Assembly: GCA_964449305.1 (NCBI GenBank)
Contig: CAYUYM010000026.1
Location: 1 to 24,632 of the forward strand
Reading direction: 5' to 3'
From: CAYUYM01 sp964449305
GTDB taxonomy: Bacteria > Bacteroidota > Ignavibacteria > SZUA-365 > CAYQST01
DNA length: 24,632 nt
Below the pieces are notes generated by a model. That model had not been told where the DNA came from. It searched no databases and worked only from the letters and a program-made list of their open reading frames with translations. Of this stretch, positions 8,026-15,770 are shown piece after piece (position 1 is the stretch's first letter; each line of letters begins with the position of its first letter). The position numbers were made by a program, and so were the translations under genes.

Positions 8026-8676
8026 ATGACGTTCACCCCCCCTGAAATCCAGGATATGGACCAACTTCTCGAGGACGAGGCATCCCCCGTCTCCGCCGAG
8101 GCACTGCATCGGCGCCATATCGAGTTCGAACGCGAAGCACTCCCCCATATGAACGCCCTGTACAATTTCGCTCTTCGGATGACCACCGACCCCGATGATG
8201 CCGACGACCTTCTGCAGGAGACCTACCTCAAGGCGTACCGCTTTTTCGACAAGTTCGAGCGTGGAACAAACTGCAAGGCATGGTTGTTCAGGATCATGAA
8301 GAATTCATTCATCAACATCTATCGACGTTCTGCCAAGGAACCAGACAAGGTTGATTACGATGAAGTCGAGGAGTTCTACCACACCATACGCGCTGAATCA
8401 GCGGACCCGAACGACCTGCAGGAACGTCTCTTCTCCAACCTCCTCGACGATGACGTATCCCGCGCCCTTGAACTGCTCCCGGAGGATTTTCGCACCGTGG
8501 TGATTCTGTGTGACATCGAGGGCTTCACCTATGAGGAGATCGCGGACTTTGTGGAATGCCCCATCGGCACAGTCCGTTCCCGCCTCCATCGGGGCCGCAA
8601 GATGCTTCGATCCCTGTTGTTCGAGTATGCCAGGCAGCGCGGGTATGCCACAGCGGATCAGGCTCTGGACGATTAA
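8026..8676 (+). CDS. RNA polymerase sigma factor, ECF (sigma-E-like) subfamily
   Basis: The product directs RNA polymerase to a set of stress or envelope genes. The 216-residue protein contains region 2 (about 43-100: LYNFALRMTTDPDDADDLLQ, ETYLKAYRFF, WLFRIMKNSFINIYRR) and region 4 (about 146-196: LELLPEDFRTVVILCDIEGF, TYEEIADFVECPIGTVRSRL, HRGRKMLRSLL). Both DNA-binding regions are complete. The start ATG at 8026 follows AGAAAGA; longer in-frame starts back to 7960 would add an Arg/His-rich stretch with no family resemblance. The N-terminal 40 residues before region 2 are acidic and somewhat long for an ECF factor. The gene is followed after 14 bases by a small protein that may hold it inactive, and is preceded by a good promoter. 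Confidence 0.95.
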   Translation: MTFTPPEIQDMDQLLEDEASPVSAEALHRRHIEFEREALPHMNALYNFALRMTTDPDDADDLLQETYLKAYRFFDKFERGTNCKAWLFRIMKNSFINIYRRSAKEPDKVDYDEVEEFYHTIRAESADPNDLQERLFSNLLDDDVSRALELLPEDFRTVVILCDIEGFTYEEIADFVECPIGTVRSRLHRGRKMLRSLLFEYARQRGYATADQALDD

Positions 8677-8690
8677 CACGGAAGATCGCG

Positions 8691-8969
8691 GTGAACGAGA
8701 AGGAATTTGAAGAGTACATCAGTGCCTTTGTCGACATGCAGTACACAGGACTGACAGAGCGTGAGGTGCGCTTCCTCATGAATGAGCTTGAGCAGCACCC
8801 ACAAATCCTCTGCCAGATGAACCTCGACCGTGCGACAAAACTCTGCCTGGAAAAACACCTGACGTCCAAGGCATGCCCCAAGGCCACGGCGGATGTCATC
8901 TGTGGCATCATCTATCACCTCTACCGGTCCCGCCAGGCCACCATCTCACAGAGGAACCCCGCGACGTGA
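8691..8969 (+). CDS. Small Cys-containing protein, candidate anti-sigma factor
   Basis: The 92-residue product starts with GTG at 8691, with GGAAG about 6 bases upstream, only 14 bases after the sigma gene. Its first half (FEEYISAFVDMQYTGLTERE, then VRFLMNELEQHP) resembles the N-terminal helix of short anti-sigma factors of the RsrA type, where 'yiDgeL..eE...v..Hl' is usual. The second half (ACPKATADVICGIIYHLYR) resembles their C-terminal helix. Four cysteines (in LCQM, LCLE, ACPK, ICGI) are present, but not in the strict H-x3-C-x2-C spacing of zinc anti-sigma factors. No membrane helix is seen, so it would be cytoplasmic. The coding frame and operon link are good. The function is inferred mainly from position and weak similarity; an unrelated small partner is possible. 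Confidence 0.7.
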   Translation: MNEKEFEEYISAFVDMQYTGLTEREVRFLMNELEQHPQILCQMNLDRATKLCLEKHLTSKACPKATADVICGIIYHLYRSRQATISQRNPAT

Positions 8970-9023
8970 CCAACCGCAGCCGGACCTGCTCCTCACGTCC
9001 CGGATTCACCCACGGTTCCACCT

Positions 9024-9053
9024 CCGTGCATTCATGCACGGCCATCCCCTTTT
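9024..9053 (+). terminator. Hairpin after the sigma operon, possible terminator or attenuator
   Basis: A perfect 7-bp stem (ccgtgca / tgcacgg) with a TTCA loop is followed by a pyrimidine tract ending in TTTT (9050-9053). It lies 55 bases past the small gene and just before the M28 peptidase ribosome-binding site, so it may end the sigma transcript or modulate read-through. Confidence 0.4.
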
Positions 9054-9067
9054 CATGGAGATCCCCC

Positions 9068-10879
9068 ATGCAGCGCTCCGCCTTCCCCATCCTTCTCGTG
9101 GCATTCACCCTCCTGCTCCCCGCCGGCGGGGGGGCACAGATCGTCCTGCCAGCCAACACGGGATCCCGGCCCGAGATCACGGCATCCGATCTCCGATACC
9201 ATCTGTCATGGCTCGCATCAGACGCCCTCGAAGGGCGCGGCACGGGCACTGCCGCACTCGATTCCGCCTCCGTGTACATCGCACACGAGTTCCAGCGATA
9301 TGGCCTGCAACCTGCCGGCGAGAATGGCGGCTGGTACCAGACCTTCGAGGTGGTCACGGGCGTGGCACTGGGAGCGGGCAACAGCTTCAGGACCAGCGCC
9401 GGGGAATCCAAGACCTGGAGGGTGGGAACCCAGGTCACTCCGCTCTCCTTTTCCATGAACGGCTCTGTGGATGCGCACGTCGTTTTCGCCGGCTATGGCA
9501 TCACCGCCCCCAGGCGCAGCCACGATGACTATGGCGGCATCGACGTCCATGGAGCCATCGTCCTCGTTGCCTCTGGCTTCCCCGATGCCGCATCGTCGGA
9601 CTCCTCGCTCGCCCCATGGGCCTCGCTGCGGAGCAAGGCGCTCGCGGCACGCGAAGCCGGCGCTGTCGCCCTCCTCGTCTTCAACCCGGACACAAGCAGG
9701 CTCCATGACGTGCATTACGACGGCACCGCCGCCCACGCCGGCATCCCCGTCTTCAGCGTCTGCCACGAGGTGGTCGCAACCCTCGCCGCCCCCGGCGGCA
9801 TCGATCCATTCGCACTCATCCGCGAAATGACCACCTCGCAGCAATCGCATTCCATGAGCCTTCCGGACTGTTCCGTCGCGCTGTCGTCCGACGTGAACTT
9901 CATCCGCCGCAACACGCGCAACGTTGTCGGCCTCCTGCCAGGCTCCGATGCCGGAGCGGCAAAACGTGCGTTCGTCGTGGGCGCCCATTACGACCACCTG
10001 GGTTGGGGGCAGGACGGCTCCCTCTACCGCGGGAACGTCCCGATGGTCCACAACGGCGCCGACGACAACGGCTCCGGAACCGCATCGATGCTTGAGCTCG
10101 CAGAGTGGTTCGGCACGCACCGGCCAAGGCACTCCCTGTTGTTCATCGCCTTCACGGGTGAAGAGATGGGTCTGCTCGGTTCGGGACAATGGGTCAAGCA
10201 CCCCACGCTGCCCATCGAGTCCATCGCTGCCATGTTCAACATCGACATGGTCGGCCGACTGAACGACAGCACCCGCCGCCTCAATGTCCAGGGCACCGGC
10301 ACCTCCCCCATCTGGGATTCCATCGCGAAGGCTGCCAACCCCGACGCCAGCCTCGACCTCGCCCTCATCCCCGATGGACAGGGATCCTCCGACCATGCCT
10401 CCTTCTACATGAAGGACATCCCCGTCCTCTTCTTCTTCACCGGCCTTCACACGGACTACCATCGCCCGTCTGATGATGTCGATCTCATCAACTTCCCCGG
10501 ACAGGAACGTGTGACCCGGTACATCCAGCGCGTCATCAGCCTCACCGACACCAGCACGGTCAAGCCGGGATTTGTCCGTGTCAAGGTCAACGAGAACCAG
10601 CGGGCACGTGGATCCAGCGTCTACGTGGGCACCATCCCCGACTTTGGATCAACATCCGAGGGGTTCAAGATTTCCGGAACATCACCAGGCAGCCCTGCCG
10701 AGAAGGCGAACATGCAGGCCGGTGACGTCATCATTGAGTTCGGTGCCACCAAGGTGATCAGCATCTATGACTACATGAACGCCCTCGCCCTGCACAAGCC
10801 CGGCGAGGATGTGCCGGTCAAAATCAAACGCGGAAACGACGTGATCACGCTGACCGTGCACCTCGTCGCCAAGAAGTGA
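9068..10879 (+). CDS. Exported M28-family zinc peptidase with C-terminal PDZ domain
   Basis: The protein probably acts as an aminopeptidase outside the cytoplasm. The 603-residue product has a signal peptide (MQRSAFPILLVAFTLLLPAG, cleavage near GGGAQ), an inserted PA-like domain (about 130-260, VVFAGYGI...GAIVLVASGF) and the M28 catalytic domain. Zinc ligands are visible: H307 in GAHYDHLG, D332/D333 in GADDNGSG, the catalytic E365/E366 pair in FTGEEMGLLGS, D393 in NIDMVGR and H465 in HTDYHRPSDD. Residues about 515-600 form a PDZ domain (GSPAEKANMQAGDVIIEFG). ATG at 9068 follows GGAGA by about 6 bases; the frame is open further upstream but without a signal peptide. There is no T9SS signal and no lipobox, so it may be periplasmic. 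It stands alone between a weak hairpin and a bidirectional terminator. Confidence 0.93.
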   Translation: MQRSAFPILLVAFTLLLPAGGGAQIVLPANTGSRPEITASDLRYHLSWLASDALEGRGTGTAALDSASVYIAHEFQRYGLQPAGENGGWYQTFEVVTGVALGAGNSFRTSAGESKTWRVGTQVTPLSFSMNGSVDAHVVFAGYGITAPRRSHDDYGGIDVHGAIVLVASGFPDAASSDSSLAPWASLRSKALAAREAGAVALLVFNPDTSRLHDVHYDGTAAHAGIPVFSVCHEVVATLAAPGGIDPFALIREMTTSQQSHSMSLPDCSVALSSDVNFIRRNTRNVVGLLPGSDAGAAKRAFVVGAHYDHLGWGQDGSLYRGNVPMVHNGADDNGSGTASMLELAEWFGTHRPRHSLLFIAFTGEEMGLLGSGQWVKHPTLPIESIAAMFNIDMVGRLNDSTRRLNVQGTGTSPIWDSIAKAANPDASLDLALIPDGQGSSDHASFYMKDIPVLFFFTGLHTDYHRPSDDVDLINFPGQERVTRYIQRVISLTDTSTVKPGFVRVKVNENQRARGSSVYVGTIPDFGSTSEGFKISGTSPGSPAEKANMQAGDVIIEFGATKVISIYDYMNALALHKPGEDVPVKIKRGNDVITLTVHLVAKK

Positions 10880-10940
10880 TCCGCATCAGGACCCGGGGCG
10901 GGCGCTCCGCGCACCTCGTCCCACCGTGGAAATTTCACGC

Positions 10941-10970
10941 AACGGCCATCACTTCACCCGATGGCCGTTT
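10941..10970. terminator. Bidirectional terminator between M28 peptidase and ruvX
   Basis: A perfect 10-bp stem (aacggccatc / gatggccgtt) with a 9-base loop has a short T-run on the plus side and AA on the other. It lies between two convergent stop codons, 62 bases after the peptidase stop and about 19 bases before the ruvX stop. Confidence 0.75.
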
Positions 10971-10988
10971 CTGCAGGGATGTCCCTGA

Positions 10989-11441
10989 TCACACGCCGGC
11001 GTCCGCTGTAGTGCGGATCTCCCTGAAGCGCCGGCTGTCGAGAAAGGACTGCAGGAGGATCACAGCCGCCATCTCATCCACGCGTCGCTTGTCCCTCCGA
11101 TCCTGACGCTTCACCCCGGCCTCGATGCGCGAACGCTCCGCCATGGACGAGGTGAAGCGTTCATCCCACAATTCCACCGGCATGGCGACCACAGCCCTCA
11201 ACCTGGCGGCGAATTTCGCGACAGATGTGGCACGATCCCCCACCTCCCCCCTGAGGGTGAGCGGGTTTCCCAGGACGATGAGTCGAACATCATGGTCCCC
11301 GACCAGCGTGGCGATGCGTGCGTAAAACGTGGATGCATCGATGGTCATCAACCCGGATGCAATGGTCCCCGTGGGATCGGAGAGCGCGAGCCCGATCCTC
11401 TTGGTCCCGTAGTCGATCGCCAGAACCCGGAAGGGTGTCAT
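10989..11441 (-). CDS. ruvX: Putative pre-16S rRNA nuclease / RuvX-like (YqgF family)
   Basis: YqgF proteins have an RNase H fold and are linked to 16S rRNA 5'-end maturation and, in older work, Holliday junction resolution. The 150-residue length is typical. The three acidic catalytic positions are visible: D10 in LAIDYGTKRIGLALSD, E94 in WDERFTS and D122 in KRRVDEMAAVILLQSFLDS. ATG at 11441 is preceded by AGGAG with a 6-base spacer. The gene starts 42 bases after the rel stop on the same strand, so the two are probably co-transcribed; it ends facing the M28 gene. Confidence 0.94.
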   Translation of the reverse strand: MTPFRVLAIDYGTKRIGLALSDPTGTIASGLMTIDASTFYARIATLVGDHDVRLIVLGNPLTLRGEVGDRATSVAKFAARLRAVVAMPVELWDERFTSSMAERSRIEAGVKRQDRRDKRRVDEMAAVILLQSFLDSRRFREIRTTADAGV

Positions 11442-11483
11442 GGCCGGCTCCTGTGAAACGTGGAGGCGGCCTGGTCACAGCAG

Positions 11484-13775
11484 TCAGATCGTGCCATGAT
11501 ACCGCTCCACCATGGACACCCCCTTGATGCGACCGAGGCGCTCAATAAGGTCATGAAGCTGGGCGAGATTCTTCACACTCACCAGCACGGAACCTCGGAA
11601 CACCCGCGTGTTGTCGATGACGTTGATGTTCACGCCGCGGATGTTCGTCTTGTTGTAGGAGAGAATGACGTTGGTGATCTCGTTGAGCACACCGGGGCGA
11701 TCGTTGCCCTCGATCCGGATGCCGCTCAGATACTCCGCGTCGATGCCACTGGCCCAGCCCATCTCCACGATCCGCTCGCGGAGGGGATTGACCTCGCCGT
11801 TCCTGTCCTCCACAAGGCGGCGGATGTTTGCACAATCCTGCCGATGTACCTTGAGTCCGCGCCCCTGGGTGATGAAGCCAAGAATCGGATCGCCTGGCAG
11901 TGGATTGCAGCAACGCGCAAACTCCGACTGGAACTGGGAAGCCTCACCATCGATGAGCAGCCCCTGGGATTCACGGACGAAGTTCGAGAAGCGATCGAAG
12001 CGCTCCTCGAGGTTCCGGATCCCTTCATCCATGGACTCCGTCCCGACCGGGGCGTTCAGCACCTCAAGGATCTGATCCACCGTGATCTCGTCATCCCCAA
12101 GAGCGTGGAACATGGCCTGGGTGCCGGGGAACTTCAGGACGCTGGCCACGCGGGCGAGTTCCGCATCGCCCACCTGCACGCGCTGCTTCTTCGCCTTTTT
12201 CATCCATTTGTCCCGCCCCCGTGCCACCAACTCCTTGTCGTGTTCGTGCTCCCAGCGCCGGATGGCGGTCTTGGCCTTGCTGGTGATCACATTGTGCTGC
12301 CATTCAGGACTGATGGTCTGGTTCCGCGAGGTGATGATCTCGACACGGTCGCCGGAGCGCAGCCTGGTGTTGAGCGGCACGATGCGGCCGTTCACCTTGG
12401 CGCCGATGCAATGGAGCCCGATCTCCGAGTGAATCTCGAAGGCGAAATCCACGGGCGTGGCACTGCGCGGCAGCACCTTGAGATCCCCCTTCGGTGTGAA
12501 GACGACGATCTCCTCCTCATAGAGGTTGTTCCGGAAATTGTCGATCAGTGCCCGGGCCGACACCTCATCGTTGGGTGTGGCCTGCATGAGTTCCAGCATC
12601 TCCCGCACCTGCAGCGTCCAATCCTCGAAGGATGTCTGCCGCGTCTTCACACTTTCCTTGTAGGCCCAGTGCGCGGCGATGCCCTTTTCCGCGATCTCAT
12701 GCATTTCGCGTGTCCGGATCTGGATCTCCACCATGCGGCCTTCGGGCCCGATCACCGATGTGTGGATGGACTTGTAGCCATTCTTCTTCGGGAGGGCGAT
12801 GTAGTTCTTGTACCGCTCCGGAATGGGCGTGTAGATTTCACAGACGATGGCATAGGCGAAATAGCAGTCACGCTCGTCGTTGGAGTCAATGATGATGCGC
12901 ACTGCAAGCAGGTCGTAGATCTCGTCGAAGGTCTTGATGCGGTCGAGCATCTTCTTGTAGATGCTGTAGAGATGCTTGGGGCGTCCACTGATCTCGAACT
13001 GCCGGCCCGCCTTCCTGAGTGCGGTGGTGATCGGTTTCTCGAACTTCGCCAGGTAGTCCTCGCGCTCCCGCCGCTTCTGGTTGACATGCTCGGTGAGCTG
13101 CCGATACTCCTGCGGGTGGAGGTACTTGAAGGCACAGTCCTCGAGTTCCCACTTGATGCGGCCGAGACCGAAGCGGTGTGCCAGCGGGGCGTAGATCTCC
13201 AGTGTCTCCGCCGAAATCCTCTGCTGCTTCTCCTCACTCACGAACTCAAGCGTCCGCATATTGTGGAGCCGGTCGGCAAACTTCACGAGGATCACGCGGA
13301 TGTCCTTGATCATCGACAGCAGAAGCTTGCGGTAGCTCTCCGCCTTGGTCACCTCACGGCTCTTGAGCACATTGGAGATCTTCGTGGCGCCATCCACGAT
13401 CTCGGCGATGGTGGCACCGAACCTCTCCTCGATGTCATCGAACGAGTACTCCTCGCAGTCCTCAAGCACATCGTGGAGCAGGGCGGCGGCGATCGAGACG
13501 TCGTCCAACGGGAGCTCCTGTGCAACGATCATGGCCACGGCATAGGGATGGGTGAGGTAGGGGCTGCCGTCCTTCCTCTTGTGCTGGCGGTGGGCCACGG
13601 CGGCGAACTCGTAGGCGCGGCAGATGAGTTCCCGGTCGAAACGCCCGAGGTTGTTCGCACAGACGGCCAGAAGCACCTCGAGTGCCTCCTGCGAAGCTCC
13701 CGGGATCCCGCCGGGGAGGGTGTATGAAGGCGATACCGACTGCGATTTTCGTGAGTCCGAAGAGAAAAACTTCAT
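11484..13775 (-). CDS. rel: (p)ppGpp synthetase/hydrolase, RelA/SpoT family long form
   Basis: The enzyme makes and degrades the stringent-response alarmone (p)ppGpp. The 763-residue protein has the full long-form order. The HD hydrolase domain shows HPYAVAMIV, LLHDVLED (about 97-104) and FADRLHNMRTL. The synthetase domain shows GRPKHLYSIYKKM (about 258-270), YKNYIALPKKNGYKSIHTSV (about 318-337) and IQIRTREMHEIAEKGIAAHW. A TGS domain (about 420-482, VFTPKGDLKVLP) and a zinc-finger/RIS region with CCNPLPGDPI follow, then a C-terminal ACT domain (about 685-763). The intact HD motif suggests it can hydrolyse as well as synthesise, so it is likely the bifunctional Rel. ATG at 13775 is chosen because GAGG lies 7 bases upstream; an upstream TTG lacks such a site. 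It has a Bacteroidota-type promoter just upstream and is followed by ruvX. Confidence 0.96.
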   Translation of the reverse strand: MKFFSSDSRKSQSVSPSYTLPGGIPGASQEALEVLLAVCANNLGRFDRELICRAYEFAAVAHRQHKRKDGSPYLTHPYAVAMIVAQELPLDDVSIAAALLHDVLEDCEEYSFDDIEERFGATIAEIVDGATKISNVLKSREVTKAESYRKLLLSMIKDIRVILVKFADRLHNMRTLEFVSEEKQQRISAETLEIYAPLAHRFGLGRIKWELEDCAFKYLHPQEYRQLTEHVNQKRREREDYLAKFEKPITTALRKAGRQFEISGRPKHLYSIYKKMLDRIKTFDEIYDLLAVRIIIDSNDERDCYFAYAIVCEIYTPIPERYKNYIALPKKNGYKSIHTSVIGPEGRMVEIQIRTREMHEIAEKGIAAHWAYKESVKTRQTSFEDWTLQVREMLELMQATPNDEVSARALIDNFRNNLYEEEIVVFTPKGDLKVLPRSATPVDFAFEIHSEIGLHCIGAKVNGRIVPLNTRLRSGDRVEIITSRNQTISPEWQHNVITSKAKTAIRRWEHEHDKELVARGRDKWMKKAKKQRVQVGDAELARVASVLKFPGTQAMFHALGDDEITVDQILEVLNAPVGTESMDEGIRNLEERFDRFSNFVRESQGLLIDGEASQFQSEFARCCNPLPGDPILGFITQGRGLKVHRQDCANIRRLVEDRNGEVNPLRERIVEMGWASGIDAEYLSGIRIEGNDRPGVLNEITNVILSYNKTNIRGVNINVIDNTRVFRGSVLVSVKNLAQLHDLIERLGRIKGVSMVERYHGTI

Positions 13776-13790
13776 GAAGAAACCTCGGTA

Positions 13791-13821
13791 CAAAGTTCAC
13801 CCCAAAACGGACAAATGTCAA
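13791..13821 (-). promoter_or_regulatory. Bacteroidota-type promoter of rel
   Basis: On the minus strand TTG (13821-13819) is followed by a 20-base spacer and GAACTTTG (13798-13791), one mismatch from TAnnTTTG. The expected start of transcription lies only about 10-15 bases before the rel ATG, leaving a very short leader that just includes its GAGG ribosome-binding site. Confidence 0.55.
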
Positions 13822-13848
13822 GTCAGACCGCGGTCACGGGAATCGTGG

Positions 13849-13879
13849 TTGTTTCCTCCCGGTGGATTCGATAACTTTG
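13849..13879 (+). promoter_or_regulatory. Bacteroidota-type promoter of the TPR lipoprotein gene
   Basis: TTG (13849-13851), a 20-base spacer and a perfect TAACTTTG (13872-13879) match the Bacteroidota -33/-7 consensus. The start codon is 47 bases further on, preceded by GAGG. It is divergent from the rel promoter 28 bases away. Confidence 0.65.
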
Positions 13880-13925
13880 AGATCCAGATAATGCACCTTT
13901 CCACCCATGTTTATCGAGGAAACAT

Positions 13926-15113
13926 ATGAACCGTAGTATGCGCGCAGGAAGCCTCCTCCTGCTGATCACCGTCATCGGGATCAGCACGATGGGCTTTCAG
14001 TGTTCGTCCCCGAATGTCACCGGCGGCAAGCTCTACATCCAGCAGTATGACCAGTCCAAGGATGTCAAGAAGCTCGACCTCGCCATCGAGTCCTTCCAGA
14101 AGGAATTGAACCAGAATCCCAACAGCGCCGAGGCATGGTATTGGATCGGACTCGCCAATGGTCTCAAGAAAGACTATCTGAAGCTGCAGGAAGCGTGGAC
14201 CAAGTCCCTCGCCCTCGGTCCGGTGATGAAGAGTGAGATCGAATCGCGGGCCCCGGGCGTCGTACGCGAGGCCATTTATCAGGGACAGAACACGCTCCAG
14301 AAGGCCCAGATCAAGAAGGACAAGGCGCTGTACACCGATGCCGCCAACTACTTCCTTGCGGCCAACAGGCTCCTTCCCGACACCGCAGCGAAGTTCTACG
14401 GGTTCTATAATTTTGCCCTCGCACAGCTCAACCTGGGTGACCAGGCCCTCGCCGTGAGCAGCCTCGAGGAACAGGTGAAACGCTTCCCCATGGCCGGTGC
14501 CTACAAGCTGCTGGGTGACCTGATCATGAACGAAGGCCAGACGCTCAACAAGGAGAACAAGACCGACCAGGCGAAGGAGAAATTCACCCGGGCACTCACC
14601 GTGTTGGAGGCTGGAAGCACGGCCTTCCCCGAAAACGCCGACATCTCAGGCTCCCTTCTCAGCGCATACATCATGACGGGGCGCGCCCAGGAAGCCCGCG
14701 TGAAGTTCAAATCCTTCGCCGATGCCAATCCCAAGGATCGCAATGCGCAATATGCCTTCGGAACGCTCTGCCTCGAGACCAAGGACTATGACAATGCCGT
14801 CGCGTACCTCGACAAGGCCATCACGATCGACGGCAAATACGAGAATGCCCTGTACAACATCTCCGTGTCCTATTTCCGCTGGGGAATCAAGGTCCGCGAC
14901 GAGGCACAGGCGAAGGACGACATGAACGTCGGCACGGCCTACAAGGACATCATCCTCAAGGCGGTCCCCTATGCCACCAAGCTCAATGAAATCAAGGTCG
15001 ACGATCAGGCGTATGTCGATCTCCTCGCCAAGATCTTTGCCTCCGTGGGTGATGCCAACAAGGCAAAGGAGTGGTTCGAGAAGCTCGACAAACTGAAAGC
15101 CACACAAAAATAG
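13926..15113 (+). CDS. TPR-repeat protein, probable lipoprotein
   Basis: The 395-residue product begins with a hydrophobic signal (AGSLLLLITVIGISTMGF) ending in G-F-Q-C26, followed by Ser-rich sequence. C26 is the likely lipid-attachment site, but Gln at -1 is atypical for signal peptidase II, so lipidation is probable, not certain. The rest is built of tetratricopeptide-like helical pairs, e.g. LAIESFQKELNQNPNSAEAW (about 52-71), a central region on AANYFLAANRLLPDTA, and DYDNAVAYLDKAITIDGKYE in the C-terminal third. Such repeats mediate protein binding; the partner is unknown. ATG at 13926 follows GAGG with a 6-base spacer and a clear Bacteroidota promoter. It lies 47 bases upstream of the DUF3467 gene with no terminator between them, so the two likely form an operon. 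Confidence 0.85.
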   Translation: MNRSMRAGSLLLLITVIGISTMGFQCSSPNVTGGKLYIQQYDQSKDVKKLDLAIESFQKELNQNPNSAEAWYWIGLANGLKKDYLKLQEAWTKSLALGPVMKSEIESRAPGVVREAIYQGQNTLQKAQIKKDKALYTDAANYFLAANRLLPDTAAKFYGFYNFALAQLNLGDQALAVSSLEEQVKRFPMAGAYKLLGDLIMNEGQTLNKENKTDQAKEKFTRALTVLEAGSTAFPENADISGSLLSAYIMTGRAQEARVKFKSFADANPKDRNAQYAFGTLCLETKDYDNAVAYLDKAITIDGKYENALYNISVSYFRWGIKVRDEAQAKDDMNVGTAYKDIILKAVPYATKLNEIKVDDQAYVDLLAKIFASVGDANKAKEWFEKLDKLKATQK

Positions 15114-15160
15114 CGGTCCCATCCTTCTCCCGTGGACCGCGTCATCCCCAAAGGCACACA

Positions 15161-15475
15161 ATGAACGAACAGGAACAGACCCACCAGGTCAACATCGAGC
15201 TGGGTGAAAAGGAAGCCGAAGGCATCTATTCCAACCTGGCCATCATCACCCACTCCAATGCCGAGTTTGTGCTGGATTTCACCCGCATCCTGCCCGGTGT
15301 CCCGAAGGCCCGCGTTCTCTCGCGCATCATCACCACACCGGTGCACGCCAAGCTCCTTCTCAACGCCCTGCGCGACAACATCGAGAAGTATGAGATGAAG
15401 TTCGGCGAGATCAAGATGTCCGGCGAACCGGGCGATCTGTTTCATCAGGCGCCACCGGGAACGCCCTTCAACTGA
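15161..15475 (+). CDS. DUF3467 family protein
   Basis: The 104-residue product matches the DUF3467 pattern: VNIELGEKEAEGIYSNLAII, then THSNAEFVLDFTRILPGVPK, ARVLSRIITTPVHAKLLLNA and a C-terminal helix DNIEKYEMKFG. The family is small, cytoplasmic, common in Bacteroidota and of unknown function. The last 20 residues (SGEPGDLFHQAPPGTPFN) look flexible. ATG at 15161 has AAAGG about 6 bases upstream; the longer open frame overlaps the TPR gene in another frame and is not supported. A strong intrinsic terminator follows 20 bases after the stop, closing the TPR-DUF3467 operon. Confidence 0.9.
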   Translation: MNEQEQTHQVNIELGEKEAEGIYSNLAIITHSNAEFVLDFTRILPGVPKARVLSRIITTPVHAKLLLNALRDNIEKYEMKFGEIKMSGEPGDLFHQAPPGTPFN

Positions 15476-15495
15476 CACGCTCTTCTCAGATGAAC

Positions 15496-15526
15496 AACGG
15501 TGGTCTCATGACCACCGTTTTTTCTT
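15496..15526 (+). terminator. Rho-independent terminator of the TPR-DUF3467 operon
   Basis: A perfect 10-bp stem (aacggtggtc / gaccaccgtt) with a TCAT loop is followed by a six-T run and then CTT. It is the best intrinsic terminator in the window. Confidence 0.9.
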
Positions 15527-15737
15527 GCGGGAACACCAGTCCCGAATCTGCCAGCGGAACAGGCGATCAAGTGTGAAGGACACGGCCTCCGTGCCGGACC
15601 GTCCGCGCTTCCCTTCCTGCCCTCCGGGATCCTCATTCCCGCCTCCCGAGGCACCGGGGATTCCCTTCGAACCGGACACCCTCTTCTCGCCAGTCGCACT
15701 GGAACTGCCGCGTCCCTGCCTCCCGGTACACTCATGA
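15527..15737 (+). other. Inter-terminator segment, possible 54-codon Pro-rich frame
   Basis: The 316-base space between the DUF3467 gene and the VWA gene contains two hairpins and this stretch. One frame runs from GTG 15573 to TGA 15735-15737 and would encode 54 residues very rich in Pro (e.g. FPPPEAPGIPFEPDTLF). It ends exactly at the next hairpin. No ribosome-binding site, promoter or known family is seen, and the base composition favours open frames, so I do not call it a gene. Confidence 0.25.
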
Positions 15738-15770
15738 AAAACGGTGGCCATGCAGGCCACCGTTTTCCTT
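15738..15770 (-). terminator. Terminator after the VWA/T9SS gene, probably bidirectional
   Basis: A perfect 12-bp stem (aaaacggtggcc / ggccaccgtttt, loop ATGCA) has T-runs on both sides (five T on the minus strand). It starts 22 bases past the stop of the large minus-strand gene. Its stem shares the core AACGGTGG with the terminator at 15496. Confidence 0.85.

Noticed and set aside
7770..8186. N-terminal extension of the dual zinc-ribbon protein by up to 139 residues
   Set aside because: It would overlap the sigma gene promoter and coding start, and its translation is low-complexity; ATG 7769 has a ribosome-binding site.
10974..10988. Second small inverted repeat (caggga/tccctg) before the ruvX stop
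   Set aside because: The loop would be only two bases and there is no T-run; the neighbouring 10-bp stem explains termination better.
11460..13727. 755-codon open frame on the plus strand opposite rel
   Set aside because: It is antisense to the whole rel gene, rich in His, Leu and Val, with no recognisable domain or start signal.
15506..15760. 84-codon minus-strand frame between the two hairpins
   Set aside because: It starts and ends within the terminator stems and has Gly/Ser/Arg-rich, family-free translation.
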